Assembly (NCBI RefSeq): GCF_963169125.1
Contig: NC_084798.1
Span: 202,301,481 to 202,365,480 of the forward strand
DNA from: Humulus lupulus
Lineage: Eukaryota > Streptophyta > Magnoliopsida > Rosales > Cannabaceae
DNA length: 64,000 nucleotides
Reading direction: 5' to 3'
This document shows positions 46,103-57,862 of the stretch, piece by piece. The notes beneath the pieces are model-generated. The model did not search any database. It had not been told where the DNA came from and saw nothing but the letters and a program-made list of their open reading frames with translations. Each line of letters begins with the position of its first letter. The first letter of the stretch is position 1. A program made the position numbers and the translations under genes.

Positions 46103-47781
46103 GTAATTTGGGTATATAATATGTGTTTGGAATTTATTGAGTAATGGGTAGTTATTTGGATATGTCGAGACTCAACGGGGATTTATAGGAACACTCGGGG
46201 AATTAGTAAGATTTGGTACATGACTAAATTACCCTTTGTGGTATTTGAGGACTTAGATTAACTTAAGGGGGGCAATCTTGACCTTTTGGAAAGTGGATAT
46301 ACTCAGTTGGGAGCTGAGACTCTAGAAACACTTAGACAAAAACAGAGGATAGGAAGGAAAAGAATCAAAATTTCTCTCAGCTCTCTCACCCATTCGGTTT
46401 CTCTCTCTCTCTCTCCATAGTGCTTGATTTTGGAAGACTTTAGGCCAGAAATTCAAGGGTTCAAGGGTAAACTTTTAACCCACTTCTCTGTTGAATTTTT
46501 GTTGGAAGTGTTGTATTAGTAAGCTGAATTTATGTTTTGTTTGGTGGATTTTGGGATGAAGTTTTGTGAAGCTTAAGCTTAGGAATCTGATAATTTAAGC
46601 TTGGAGCTGAATTTGAAAGCAGCTCAGGGTCGAACGAATTCTTACTCAAGGTAAGGATTCTTTTGATTTCTGAAGTGAATTTTCTGGTGTGGTTTAAGTT
46701 TCTGTGGAATTTTAAACCACTAAGTGATTTGAGCTAGGATGGATGTTTGAGTTTTTTTATGATGTTTATGTGTTGTGATATTGTTTATTTGGAGTTTTGG
46801 GTCGAATTGGAACTTGGGTAATGATTTGAGTAAGTTTTGGCTCAAGAAAAATGGTGGGAAAAACCCAGTTTTCTGGGTTCAAGTATGAGCGTCGCAGCCC
46901 TGTTCTTCTGTGTCGTGGCACTGGGACAAATCAGGATAGGGAGCCCCTGCTAGGCGCCGTAGCACCTGTAGGGCTGTGCCGCGACGCTAGGCCATTTTCA
47001 GGGTCTTGGATTTTGGTTTTTAGGGCTTTGGCCCAGGGGGCTCGGGGGACACTTTCGCCACTTCGTGTGGGGAAATGGGAGGTCCCGAGAGCACGGGATT
47101 GGTTCCGGAGTACAACTTTGGATAGGTTAGTAACAAGAACATTACGTGTGTGTTGTGAGTAGGTTTTCAACGAGGCTCGGATTATAGGACTATGCTCGGG
47201 ATTGCAGTGCTCAAGAAGCTCGGGACACAGGTAAGAAAACTGTTGTACCCGTAGAGCAGGGCGTGGCCCTATAGTTTGTATTGCAGGGCATGGCCCTAAG
47301 TGATTGAATTGTAGGGCGTAGCCCTATTATTTACGTTTTGTATTTGTTTAAGTATTTGTTGATATTATGCTATGTATTGCATATATGTGAATGAACGGCG
47401 AAGGCCGGGAATGGCGAAGGCCGAGAACGGCAGGAAGTCGAGTACGGCAAGGGGCCGGGAGTGGCGTTGAGCATGCAGAGTGCAAGCCGTTAGGGTGAGA
47501 TCCTTCTAGGATGCTGGAATCATCCTCTTGGTGAAGACCGCGAACCCAGGGCCTGGTAAAGCGCCTGGGACGGCATGGTCGCTATGTGTTTAGCCTGTTG
47601 GCTGCTTTGTTATATGTTGTTAATAGATATGCATATGTTATCTGTTTTATGTTGAGTTTTCTTGCTGGGCTTCAGTTCACGGGTGCTCTGTGGTGTAGGT
47701 AAGGGCAAAGGAAAGGTCGACCAACCATGAGTATGGAGAGCGTGAAGCGATGGGTACATGTTTGGTCTACCTGGCTGCCAC

Positions 47782-50059
47782 TGTAATGCCCCGAAATCTC
47801 CGATATGGTTTAATGGCGGGAATAGTAGGCCGGGAGGGCCATACTTGTTTAATTATGTCATTAATTGATAAAATGCATGTATATGTGAATTATATTATAA
47901 TATGATGTTAAATGCATGCATGTGGGTCCACATTTGAATAATTATGATGTTTTGATAATTTGGCCTATTGAGGGTAAATTTGTGTATTTGGGTGCATAAT
48001 GTGATTTGTGAATGAGATCCCATTATTATGGAGATATATTTGAGCTAGTCGGCATGAGATGGTCCTATATAATGGATTAGCGGTTTTGTCATAACGTGGT
48101 CAATTATTGGGTAATAGGAATGTTATTTGATGATAAATTGGGAGTTATTGAGATCAGGGTGAAATTTTGGAAGTTTTGACTATAATGTCCCCGGGGGTGT
48201 TTTTGGGACCCCGAGCACTAGGTTTTATTTGAGGTTACTTAAGCTTGAAGTAGCTTGTCAGATAGAATGTACGTTAGAAAACCTCTCGTTCTTCCCCGTT
48301 AACTTATTTTCACCGTTCGAAGCATTTTCGAAGATATCTTGAGTTCTAGGAGTCGAAATCAAGTGAGGATCGAGGCATAGCGATCCTAGGAAAGATTAGA
48401 AGCTTCTTGACCAAAGGATTTGACGAGAAACAACCCAATTGAAGGTAATCTAAGTTTAAAGTTTTGAGTTTTTAGAGTTTCTAAGCTTAGAATTGGCTTT
48501 TGTGAATCGTTGAGTTTTCAACTCGATTGAGCCTTGGGTTTTGATGGTTTTGAAGCATGGGGAAGCTTGGTAACTTTGATTTGATGATTGGGGAATGTTT
48601 AGGTATGATTTTGGAGGCTTTGGGAAGTTGAAAATGTGTTTTGGAATGGCCCATAGTTGAGGGCCGCGGCCTTGTTCTTGGGGTGCCGCAGCCCTGACTT
48701 GAAGAAGCAGGTGGGGCTCTTTGTGCCTGTTGGGCGCCGCGGCCCTTGCTTCAGGAAGTTCTGGGGGTCGCGGTCCAAGGTGCTAGGGCCGCAGCCCTTG
48801 CCCAGTCTTCACCCCGTTTGCATGTTTTGACCCCGGGAACATAGTTTTAGGCCTCGGGATCACTCCTACTACTTGGATTAGTTTGGATTGATGCCCCGGA
48901 GGCTAGATATTGGTTTGGGAACCCTTGATTATCATTTTATTGATGGTATCCTATAATGTGTTATGATTAGGTAACCGCTAAAGGACTAAAAGCTAGATCG
49001 TTCTCAAGGGTCGTTCTTTTATTCATTCTAGCTCGAATCAGAGGTAAGAAAACTGCACCCCATATGTGACATGCTTGGTTGTTCTTGAGGCATGTTGATT
49101 GTGTAAATGTGGACATGAATTGATTATTGAATGCTTAGCAAATCTTGCTCACTTGTGCATGGTACTGACTCATTAGTCAGATTTGGCAAAAGTGTCAGTA
49201 TCAACTGTGAAGCTGTGACACATTAGTCAGGTTCGGCAGTGGTACTGGGCACTGGTCACATAGTGCTGACTCATTAGTCAGGACGGCTTTAGCGTGTCCA
49301 ACGCAAGCTAATAAAGATTAGATCTAATCGATATCTGCATTGGATGACTCAAGGAGCATTAATGCCGGATCGACCTCAAGTTCGATGAATATTATAAGCG
49401 CTTGTGTGGCTTACCCATCAGTCACTCATCTGTTAAGTTAGAGACTTACCTATCAGTCTCTCATCTGTTTAAGGCTAGTGGCTTACCTAGCAGCCATTCT
49501 TCTGTTTAAATTAGTGACTTGCTTGTCAGTCACTCAGTATGGTTTTTCTAGAATCTCAAGTGATATTCACTCATCTGTTTAAGAGCCATAAGCTATGTGT
49601 GATTATAATGATAATCATTTGATAATGTTTACATACAATGCTGTGTTTTCTTGTTGGGCTTTGGCTCATGGGTGCTACGTGGTGCAGGTAAAGGGAAAGA
49701 AAAGCTCACCCAACCCTGAGTGGAGAGCTTAGGTGGTGATGTGTACATATGCAGCCGCTTGACCACCACGGCCAAGGAGTTCTCAAAGGAACTAGGGGGT
49801 TTACCCTATTTTTGCCGCTTAGGTCGATGGGTTTGTAATTTTGAAATAGTAATGACCTTTTTGAGTTGTAAATAACTTGTAAATGTTCTTGTGGGCCCAT
49901 GAACAGTTTTATGATTTAAATAAAACATATCCTGTCTTTTTATTAATTTTCACCTTAGCCTGTTAATACCACTTAGAACACGTTTTTAACCAAAGGACTC
50001 GGGTAGTGGGTCAAATTTCCGGTTCACCGTAACGGTTCTGGGGTAACCAGGGCGTTACA
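47782..50059 (+). mobile_element. Solo LTR, TGTAAYG family, copy 5 (TSD GCCAC)
   Basis: TGTAATGCCCCGAAATCTCC at 47782 to GGGCGTTACA at 50059, flanked by GCCAC (47777-47781, 50060-50064). 2278 bp. It lies inside copy 4, showing one family member inserted into another. Palindromes near 49163-49285 (CTGACTCATTAGTCAG), GC-rich words at 48660-48800, conserved 3' block near 49660-49700. Confidence 0.95.
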
Positions 50060-51927
50060 GCCACGGCCAGGGTTATTTTGGGAAAATATAATGTATTTGG
50101 TTGATTTGTCGCTTAGGTCAACCTTAAATGTATTTTGAGATGTAAAGTATTTTATAAACCATATTTTGGGATCCCAAATGTATAATGCTTTATGTTTTCA
50201 ATAAATGACCAAATTTTCATATCAAATGTCTTTAGATGACTCTTTTTGTTACAATTTAGCTACACTTTTAACCTAAAACCTTGATTAGTGAGTGACTAGC
50301 ACGTTTTAAACTCACTTAGTAACGGCTCTAAGGAAGTAAGGCATTACAGTTGTTTTGGGGAATTTTTTAGCTTATTTAGTTATGTTTGTGCATTATGACG
50401 TTTTTGTTGCCTGTGTTTGATAATATTTCAGGATTTATGGAAAAATTGATAAATGAGCCTTCGAAAATATGTGATTTGGTGAAAAAGAACATTTGAGTCG
50501 CGACTCTGAGCATTAGAGTCGCAGTGCTGTGATTAGACAGAGACACCGAATCTTGAGAAGTCGAGGGCCCCGGCACTACCTTTGAGAGTCGCAGCACTAT
50601 TGATTGGAGAGTTTGAGCCGCGGCGCACCAGTATTAGAGTCGTGGTGCTTGTTGAGTCAGAGGCGAGACAGAGTTCAGTTCCTGGACACGGGCCACGATT
50701 CTTCATTAGAGGGCTGCGGTGCCTGAGGCGATAATGTGCAAATTAGGGTATTTTAAGCAGGGGAAAAAGTGGAATTTCTTGTGCAAAGCACAAACTTCTA
50801 TTTAAGCAACATTATGACGATTTTTGAAGGAAGACGTTAAAAGGAGACTCAAGGAACACTCTCTGGAGGCAAAATCTTGGAGATCAACTAGTTTTATCAT
50901 TCTTTTTCTTCTTCTTCCTTTACTTTCTCGTGTAGTGATGTTTATATTTAGTTTGATGGATTTGATTATGTTTAGTATGAACTAATTTTCTTATTTAGGG
51001 TGTTTATGGATTCTCTTAAAACCTTATGATTATCTAATGCAGTTTTTATGAATTTCCTATCAATATTGTGAATTGTTGACTTGTGTTTAATGCTTGTGAA
51101 TGGTTGATCACCATTTACATGATTTATATGATTTTAACTTGAGATCTGAGAAGTGAATGATAAATATGCTATAGTCAAATAATCATAGATTTATATTGGA
51201 CGAGAGTACCTGTATGATTTGTGTAGCTTAGGGATTACGTGTTTAATGCCCGCAATATGTTAGTTTACCACAGAGATGTTAGAGATTGCTTATTGTAGAG
51301 AATTATAAGTCCTAGCAAGAATATAATTTACAATTGTAATCCGCTCTCACAATAAATATAGAAATTCTTAAATTCACATTAGAGAGGCATAGGTGGAAAG
51401 TTGATGAAATTAATAACCATAATTCTTATTCCATTAAATTAATATTTATTATTGAATTCCCTATTGTTCTATTTTAGTGTTTTATTCCTTTAGTTTTATA
51501 AATTCAAAATTCATTATTTGTCATTCAATTAGAATTAAAGATTATTTTTTTATAGTTAATAACAATATTCGTGGGAACGATACTTGATTTATCACTTTAT
51601 TACTTGTTACGATTGTGTATACTTGCATAGTACATAATTTCCACAACAGAATTATAAGTCGGGCTTCTTAAATTGGCCCTACCATTTCAGCCTGCGTTCT
51701 GCACGCTAAAGTCGCCCTCGTCTTATAAGCCGAGCTTTTTAACCCATATAAGCGACTATAGAGTCACACAGGGGGCCCATTGCCCTATTCCTATCTAACC
51801 AGCCTTAGAGCTGGCCCGACGCATCTTGCGCTTTTTTTTCCAAGCGACCATAGGGTCATTCAAGTGTATATCATGCTTCTGGGTTGGCTTAACCACATTG
51901 GTCGGCGTTCAGCACGCTATTGCCACC

Positions 51928-52113
51928 CTCGACTCATAAGTCGAGCCTTTAAACCCTCGACTTATAAATCGAGCCTTGTAAACCCTCGACTTATAAGTCG
52001 AGCCTTGTAAACCCTCAACTTATAAGTTGAGTCTTTTAACCAGATATACCCTCGACTAATAAGTCGAGCTTTTAATCAGATACAATAGATAGATCCCTGA
52101 CTTATAAATCGAG
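51928..52113. repeat. Palindrome array in TGTAAYG copy 3
   Basis: Six palindromes with a common TTATAA-like centre: 51928-51945, 51956-51973, 51985-52002 (CTCGACTTATAAGTCGAG, perfect), 52014-52031 (CTCAACTTATAAGTTGAG, perfect), 52051-52068 and about 52097-52113. The first four repeat every 28-29 bases with 'ccttgtaaacc'-type spacers. Confidence 0.9.
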
Positions 52114-52152
52114 CTTTTCAGTCGAATATAATCGATAAAATCTTGATGTATA

Positions 52153-54418
52153 TGTAATGCCCAACTAATCAAGAACGTTACACTATGTCTTTTAAACAGT
52201 GCTAGACTCTCTAAACGAGCCATTTAGCCATAAACGTGTGACTAAACGTGATTAACAATTTATGGTTAAAAAAATTGGTCAAAAGGAATAGTCATTTCAT
52301 TAAAACGTTAAGTTCGAACATGGGATCCCAAAATAAACATTTACAAAGTCATTTAGAGTTCTAAAAAGGGTAATTACAACATAAGTCTGCCTAAGCTGCA
52401 AAATAAGGTTCAAACCTAGTTCCTCTAAGAAACCCCGGCCGTGGTGGTCGAGCATCTGCATATGTACTCGTCGCCACTGAAGCTTTCCAACTCATGGCTG
52501 GTCCAGCTTTCCTTTCCCCTTACCTGCACCACATAGCACCCATGAGCCAAGGCTCAACAAGAAAACCTCACAAGGTATAACAATATACTTAAATATTCAA
52601 AAGCACTAAACACATGCTTCGCAGATATCAGATATATTCATTCCCATCATATAACTTGTAAATGCATTCCACGGTTTACAAATAAAATATTCATTTAAAT
52701 CATACCATTGATTATTCGGCCCAGGATATTAGTCCCGCCGAGCGGCCTAACCGAGCGAGGTGCATACTCAAGCACCCAGCCTGCGGTTCATGCCGAGTAA
52801 TGGGGACCGCACCCTCATATTGGACTTGTTCTTAGTCACACGGTCTAAGAAACAATCCTATCAAATGGCCCAGCCGAGTGAGTGCATACTCAGGCGCTCA
52901 ACTCTTAGCTCATGTTGGGAAAATGGGGACCACACCCTCAGATTACGCTTGCCTTTCGGCCTGTGTTCCACACACGTTTCCAAGCGGCCCAGCAGACCGA
53001 CATGCATACTCAGGCATTCAGCTCGTGGTTCTTGCCAAACAAGAAGAGACTGCACCCTTATCCAGGACTCACCTTTACAACCTACGTTCCACATGCATTG
53101 TCGAGCGGCCTAACCGAGCGACATGCGTACTCAGGAATTCAGCTTGCGGTTCTTCCCATGTGAGTAGGGACTACACTTTTATCCAAAACTCGCCTTTCGA
53201 CCAACTCTCAGCACGCTATTACCTCCATTGACTTATAAGTCAATGCTTTCGACCAACGCTCAGCGCGTTACTACTGCCCTTGACTTATAAGTCAACGCTT
53301 TTCAATTAGATAATGCAAACAAGCACACATCATTTAACAATTATCCAGATACGAAGCATTCAAACATGCTTAATCAAACAATCACAGGCATAATCATTCT
53401 CATTCACAAGGGCCTGAGCCCTAATCATAACTATTTTTAACAACCGGGCCAAGCCCTAATCACATATATCACGTATTGGGAGCAATTTTCTTACTTCTGG
53501 TCCAAGCACAAGATAGATAGAACGACCCTCAAGCACGATCCTGCTCCGAGCCCTAGTGGTAACCTAGTCACAACTATAAATAATATCCTCATTAAACCCT
53601 GGAACCAATCCTGTGCTCTCAGGACTTCCAATCCCACCCAACGGGGTGGTGGAACCATCCCCCGAGCCCCCAAGTTTTTCCCAAACTTTAAAAATGGGGC
53701 TTGCTGAAGTTGGCATATGGTAGGGAGGCCCAAAGATATGGCAAGGCCACCCAAAACTTCCCCTGCATAGCGCAGGGGCGCCCAAGCCTAAACAAAGAGC
53801 CCCAAGCCCTCCCCTGCTGCGCTACATCGCGAACCTAGAATTCTGGGTTCCGTTTTCTGCAGTTCCTCCGACCTAAGCTTGACAACCTCCAATCCAATAC
53901 CCCCAAGGGTCACCAAACCCAGCTCCTGACTTAATTCTAACAACACCTCGACCCCCAAGATGGTTACCCAAGTGCCCATGAGCTCACAAACAACCTCAAA
54001 GCTCTCAGAAAACAAGATGCCAACAATCACACTTTGAGTTCTAAAACTCATTCTCTAACCAAAACCAAAAATCAAGAGCTCCAATTCATGATTCAAGCCA
54101 CCACAAGCCTTTAAATTAGTTTATAAACCAATTCCTAACCTTAAATCAATCTTTAAATAACACCAAAAGCACCAAAACCGTAAATGAAGATTCAAAACCC
54201 ATTTATTCTTAAGAACACCAAGAACACATCAAGAACTCAAGAGGAGGTTGAGAAATTCTTACCTCATCTGACCAAATCCAAAAATACAAGGGAGGAAATG
54301 ACAAAGCGAGTTGCAATCTCCACTTCCCCAGCCTTTTACTCTCCCTTCCAAGTCTCCAAATTCCAAATGAGAGCTCAAGTTGTTCCTTAGCTCCAAAACC
54401 CTTCCAAGAAGGTAACCA

Positions 54419-54449
<31 letters not shown>

Positions 54450-55060
54450 AAGAATAACGCGAATGAGCCAAAGTGCTCTGCTTTGGCCAACTTAACTCAG
54501 CCCAAGGGTCAAAATGACCAATTTACCCTCACCCAAGCCAATGTCCCTTTAACCAAACCAAGGGCATTTTGGTCTTTTCTGGAGATTCCTAATATTCTCA
54601 AATATCACTCTATTTCCCAATTAATTCAAATATTCCCAAGTGATTACCAGACAATTCCCATTACCCAATAAATCCCGGCAATGTACCAAATTATCAAAAT
54701 ACCCCTAGGCTAACCCCGAGTAAGGTATTTTTCCCTGTTGCGACTAAACCACTACTTTTCTCACTAGGATTGCCTCGTGCCGAACAACCAAAATATGTCT
54801 ACGTAATAATTTGGTCTCAATCAATATGCACATACATATACAAATATGCCATCAACAGGCCAAAATTATGAAAATGTCATTCTAATAAGAAACGGGCCCA
54901 CATGCATGCTTAATACACCTAAACATGCAGACATAGTCATATTATAATATAACTCACATAATTCATATAATCATGCATGTAATCACATAATAATTCAATT
55001 ATTGCCCTCTTGACCCCTAATCAAGGCACTAAGCCTTATTAGGGAAATTGAGGCGTTACA
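52153..55060 (-). mobile_element. Solo LTR, TGTAAYG family, copy 6 (TSD GTATA)
   Basis: TGTAATGCCCAACTAATC at 52153 to AGGCGTTACA at 55060, flanked by GTATA (52148-52152, 55061-55065). 2908 bp. Palindromes at 53226-53245 and 53280-53295, repeated 'ggcccagc/gcctaaccgagcgag.tgcatactcaggcrytcagc' blocks at 52745-53150, and an AG microsatellite at 54429-54449. Confidence 0.95.
52745..53150. repeat. Degenerate tandem repeat of about 110-120 bp in TGTAAYG copy 6
   Basis: The phrase 'cggccya.ccgagyga.rtgcatactcaggc.ttcagcytgyggttc' recurs near 52742, 52866, 52984 and 53105. Each is followed by a line beginning 'gggga.c.caccct' and a 'ggcctgygttccacacgc' tail. The short overlapping ORFs of this stretch in three frames result from the repeat and are not genes. 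Confidence 0.75.
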
Positions 55061-56007
55061 GTATAAGTCGAGCCTTTCAATCAGATATGACAGATAACGA
55101 CATTGGCCTTTTAATCAGATATATCAAATGAACGATCATAATTTAACACATGTATGCACATCGCAATCAACATGTTTAACAAAATATTCTAAGCATGATT
55201 ACAACCATGTTCAATAACCGGGGCTCAAGCCCTGACCACAGTCCAGGTACAATTTTCTTACCTAAGGTCTTGAGAGAATAGCGTATGATGACCCCGAGTA
55301 CGACCCTTTCCTCCCGAGCCTAATGGTTCACCCTAGTCACAACCATAACAAGACATAGCTATCAAGAAACGAACTAATAAAGGCTTCCGGACCAAGTCCT
55401 AGCCTTTGGGATCCTAAATTCTACTAACCCGGGTAGTAGAACCACTCCTAAGCCTTTATGTTTGGGTTCCCAGCTCCCAAAACCTACTTTCTAATTTTTT
55501 TTTCCCAATTTGAGTCGCAACACTCAACAAGTCAGAGAGCGCGAGCCCAAAAATCACTAGACACACGCCCCGGCGCCTGGGCGGTTCGAGGCACACCCAT
55601 GCCTCTTTGAGTTCATGAGGGTCGCGGGGCTCAAGAACAGCGCTGCGATTCGACTCTGTGAACTCGAAAACCCACCGATTTTAAAAATAAAAAACCTATC
55701 CAAAATCGTCCCAAAACATGATTTTAACCAATTTCGACCATAATAATGGTCCCAACAGCTCATAAACATCAAAACCAATCTTAAAACTCAATCAAAGTCC
55801 CTTAAACTTAGAATCTCAATGAAACTTTAAAATCTCTAAGAAACCAAAAACTAAAACTCATATTTTGAATTACCTCAAAAAGAATTTGGATCCAGCTATA
55901 CTCCCTAAGCTTTAACAACTTCTGAACTTTCCCCAAATCTCCTTACTTCCCTTAGCAAGTAAGCTGCAAGATTCGAAATCAAATTTCTCTTAAAAAACAA
56001 AGAGAAC

Positions 56008-56008
<1 letters not shown>

Positions 56009-56046
<38 letters not shown>
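56009..56046. repeat. AG microsatellite
   Basis: An uninterrupted (AG)n of about 38 bases in TGTAAYG copy 3. Related CT/AG tracts occupy the corresponding LTR position in copies 1 (6801-6830), 4 (46400-46415) and 6 (54429-54449). Confidence 0.9.
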
Positions 56047-56051
<5 letters not shown>

Positions 56052-56669
56052 TGTTTATTTTAAAATGTAAGCTGATAAGCTTCAGCTAAATAAGACAGCC
56101 CATGGTCCAAATGACCAAAATTCCCCTAAGGCAAAATTTCCCTTTCAAAGCCTACTAAGGGCAAAATCGTCATTTACACTCCCGTCTCACATTATACTTA
56201 TAATCGCAATTAATTCCGCCAAACCCAAAATATCACTATTTTTCCCAGAATATGACTCATACTTCAATGAGTCCCGGTAACTCACCGAATAACCAAAATA
56301 CCCCTTGGCTCACCCCGAGCTGGGTATAAATCCCAGTTGTGACTAAACCACTATCTTGCTCAAAAGGACCGACTCCTGCTAAATATGTCAAATATATCCA
56401 CATAATAATGTGATCTTAATCATATAATACCATTTAATCACATTTATACCCTCAGCGGGTCAAAATTACGAATATGCCCCTTTAAATAAAAGCAAGCTTG
56501 TTTCGCACATTTAATAACTTAAACATGCTTAATTATTCATAAAATGACATAACCCATGCAATTCACATAATCACATAAATATTTAATTAATTCACATAAT
56601 ATTCCAATAATGCCCTCCTAGCCCCCTAATCAAGGCACTAAGCCTTATTAGAAATTTTGGGACGTTACA

Positions 56670-56853
56670 TCGCCCTACTAACGTGTCCCTACAAATGACA
56701 GATTGTTCAATTAAACATCCTCGTGGAGTAATTCAAGATATATTGGTGAAAGTGGACAAATTCATCTTTCCTGCAGACTTTATTATTCTTGATATGGAGG
56801 AAGTTGAAAATATTATGATTATTCTTGGGAGGCCATTTTTAGCTATCGAAAGG
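56670..56853 (+). pseudogene. Protease of the base Athila element, second piece
   Basis: The frame after the LTR reads PTNVSLQMTDCSIKHPRGVI, then DILVKVDKFIFPADFIILDM and IILGRPFLAIE, the conserved C-terminal half of the Athila protease. It is cut at 56853 by a TGTTGAGATT solo LTR. Confidence 0.9.
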
Positions 56854-57734
56854 TGTTGAGATTGGTTAAATACATTGTGAAATTGTTTAGGCGCGAAGAT
56901 GTGCTAAAACAATAATGATTTCACAAAAGTCAATATGTGAAAGTTGACTTTCAGTATAGGCATTTATAAATCAACTTTAGGGTCCAAAATGTTTATTTGG
57001 AGTATATGAGAATACTCAAGAAGTTTGGGAGCATTTGGAGGTATTTTTAGACAAGTCTTGGAGTACCAAAACAGAGGCGTCGGCGATGCGACGCGTCGCC
57101 AAAAGCAGGAAACCCTTGGCTTAGATGGACCAGGCAATGCATCTCCTGACCATAGGTGATACATCACCTAGTGCCAGGCGATGCGTCGCCTGGGCTATTG
57201 TGGAAAGTCCGCATAGTTACGTGAATAACCTCCAAAACTTAAATTTAAATGATCTAATCTCATTGATTGAGCCTAATGAGGATTCTATACTATTTACGGG
57301 TTTTATATGAGTTAATTGGTGAATTGATCACTCGCCTCTCTCTCACTCTCTCTAAAAAGAAGAACTCTCTCTCTCTCTAGCTCCAAGATCTTCATTAAGA
57401 AAGCTTGGTTTGTATGAAATATCAAGGCTTGTGTATCCCAGTCTCATTCCATTGTTGTAGCTTCAAAAAATTTTGTAGAAAAGGCTAAGAATAGGGATTT
57501 TTGGACAACAAACCTTCATTTGTGTCAAGCCTTGCAACTTTTGTGTTTCACATAAAATCATAGCTTGTGATTTTATGTTCCTAGGGTTTGTTCTTCAAGG
57601 AAGGTCCACTCTGAACTCTTATCTTATTGTGTTTATGTAATTTGCGTTTAACTATTCTCAAAGATTGTTTTACTTGTGTCTTTTGCTTGATTTGTATCAC
57701 AAACCAAAGGTTATATATAGCCTAATCCCCAACA
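56854..57734 (+). mobile_element. Solo LTR, TGTTGAGATT family, possibly Copia
   Basis: TGTTGAGATTGG at 56854 to ATCCCCAACA at 57734, terminal TGTTG and CAACA inverted. The flanks are AAAGG (56849-56853) and GAAGG (57735-57739), one change. Protease codons continue on the far side (RALIDVQKRELKLRV). 881 bp. The palindromes at 57076-57193 are described separately. The Copia assignment rests only on the LTR ends. Confidence 0.8.
57076..57193. repeat. GC-rich palindrome cluster in the TGTTGAGATT LTR
   Basis: ggcgtcggcgatgcgacg (57076), CAGGCAATGCATCTCCTG (57131-57148), AGGTGATACATCACCT (57154-57169) and CAGGCGATGCGTCGCCTG (57175-57192) are variants of one palindrome. Confidence 0.8.
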
Positions 57735-57862
57735 GAAGGGCGCTAATTGATGTACAAAAAAGGGAGTTGAAGTTGCGCGTGCAACAAGACGAGGTGGTAA
57801 CATTTAATATTTTTGTAGCAACTGAAATTCCAACTTTTGTAGAGTGGATGTTATAACAGGAT
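57735..57862 (+). pseudogene. Protease end of the base Athila element
   Basis: About 40 codons, RALIDVQKRELKLRVQQDEV then VTFNIF, the usual end of the Athila protease domain. The expected spacer and RT do not follow: the frame ends at 57855 and sequence of the post-pol region starts within 200 bases. Confidence 0.85.

Larger units (their letters stand above)
45183..50348 (+). mobile_element. Solo LTR, TGTAAYG family, copy 4 (TSD GTTGT)
   Basis: TGTAGCGTCCC at 45183 to AGGCATTACA at 50348, with GTTGT on both sides (45178-45182, 50349-50353). Net of the family copy at 47782-50059 it is about 2.88 kb, of which 574 bp plus a duplication are the hAT MITE at 45529. The ORF at 46851-47162 is the GC-rich word region, not a gene. 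Confidence 0.9.
45147..51648 (+). mobile_element. Athila-type solo LTR (interrupted)
   Basis: It starts TGATAGAGTAGTTTTTATAG and ends TTCCACAACA. The flanks are GACTT (45142-45146) and GAATT (51649-51653), and the surrounding LTR reads through as 'catgacttataagtcgggctt'. No primer site follows, so it is a solo LTR of about 1.33 kb net. GC-rich GCGACTC and GCGGCGC words lie at 50497-50720. Its body aligns with the base element's LTR (4893-22870). Confidence 0.85.
44386..56669 (-). mobile_element. Solo LTR, TGTAAYG family, copy 3 (outer, heavily nested)
   Basis: The ends are TGTAACGTCC at 44386 and GGACGTTACA ending at 56669. The flanks are TTGCC (44381-44385) and TCGCC (56670-56674), one change from a perfect 5-bp duplication, and protease coding continues across. 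After removing an Athila LTR (45147-51648) and another family copy (52153-55060) about 2.86 kb remain, within the size range of the family. It contains the strongest palindrome array (51928-52113). Confidence 0.85.

Noticed and set aside
46851..47162. 103-codon + strand ORF and its - strand shadow
   Set aside because: They lie in the GC-rich word region of a solo LTR. There is no domain, and other copies of the LTR do not keep the frame.
51985..52031. Rho-independent terminators
   Set aside because: The hairpins are short, A/T-centred and without a T tract, and this is eukaryotic LTR DNA.
52760..53231. Three overlapping 80-117-codon ORFs
   Set aside because: They come from a degenerate tandem repeat in the LTR at 52153-55060 that is open in several frames.
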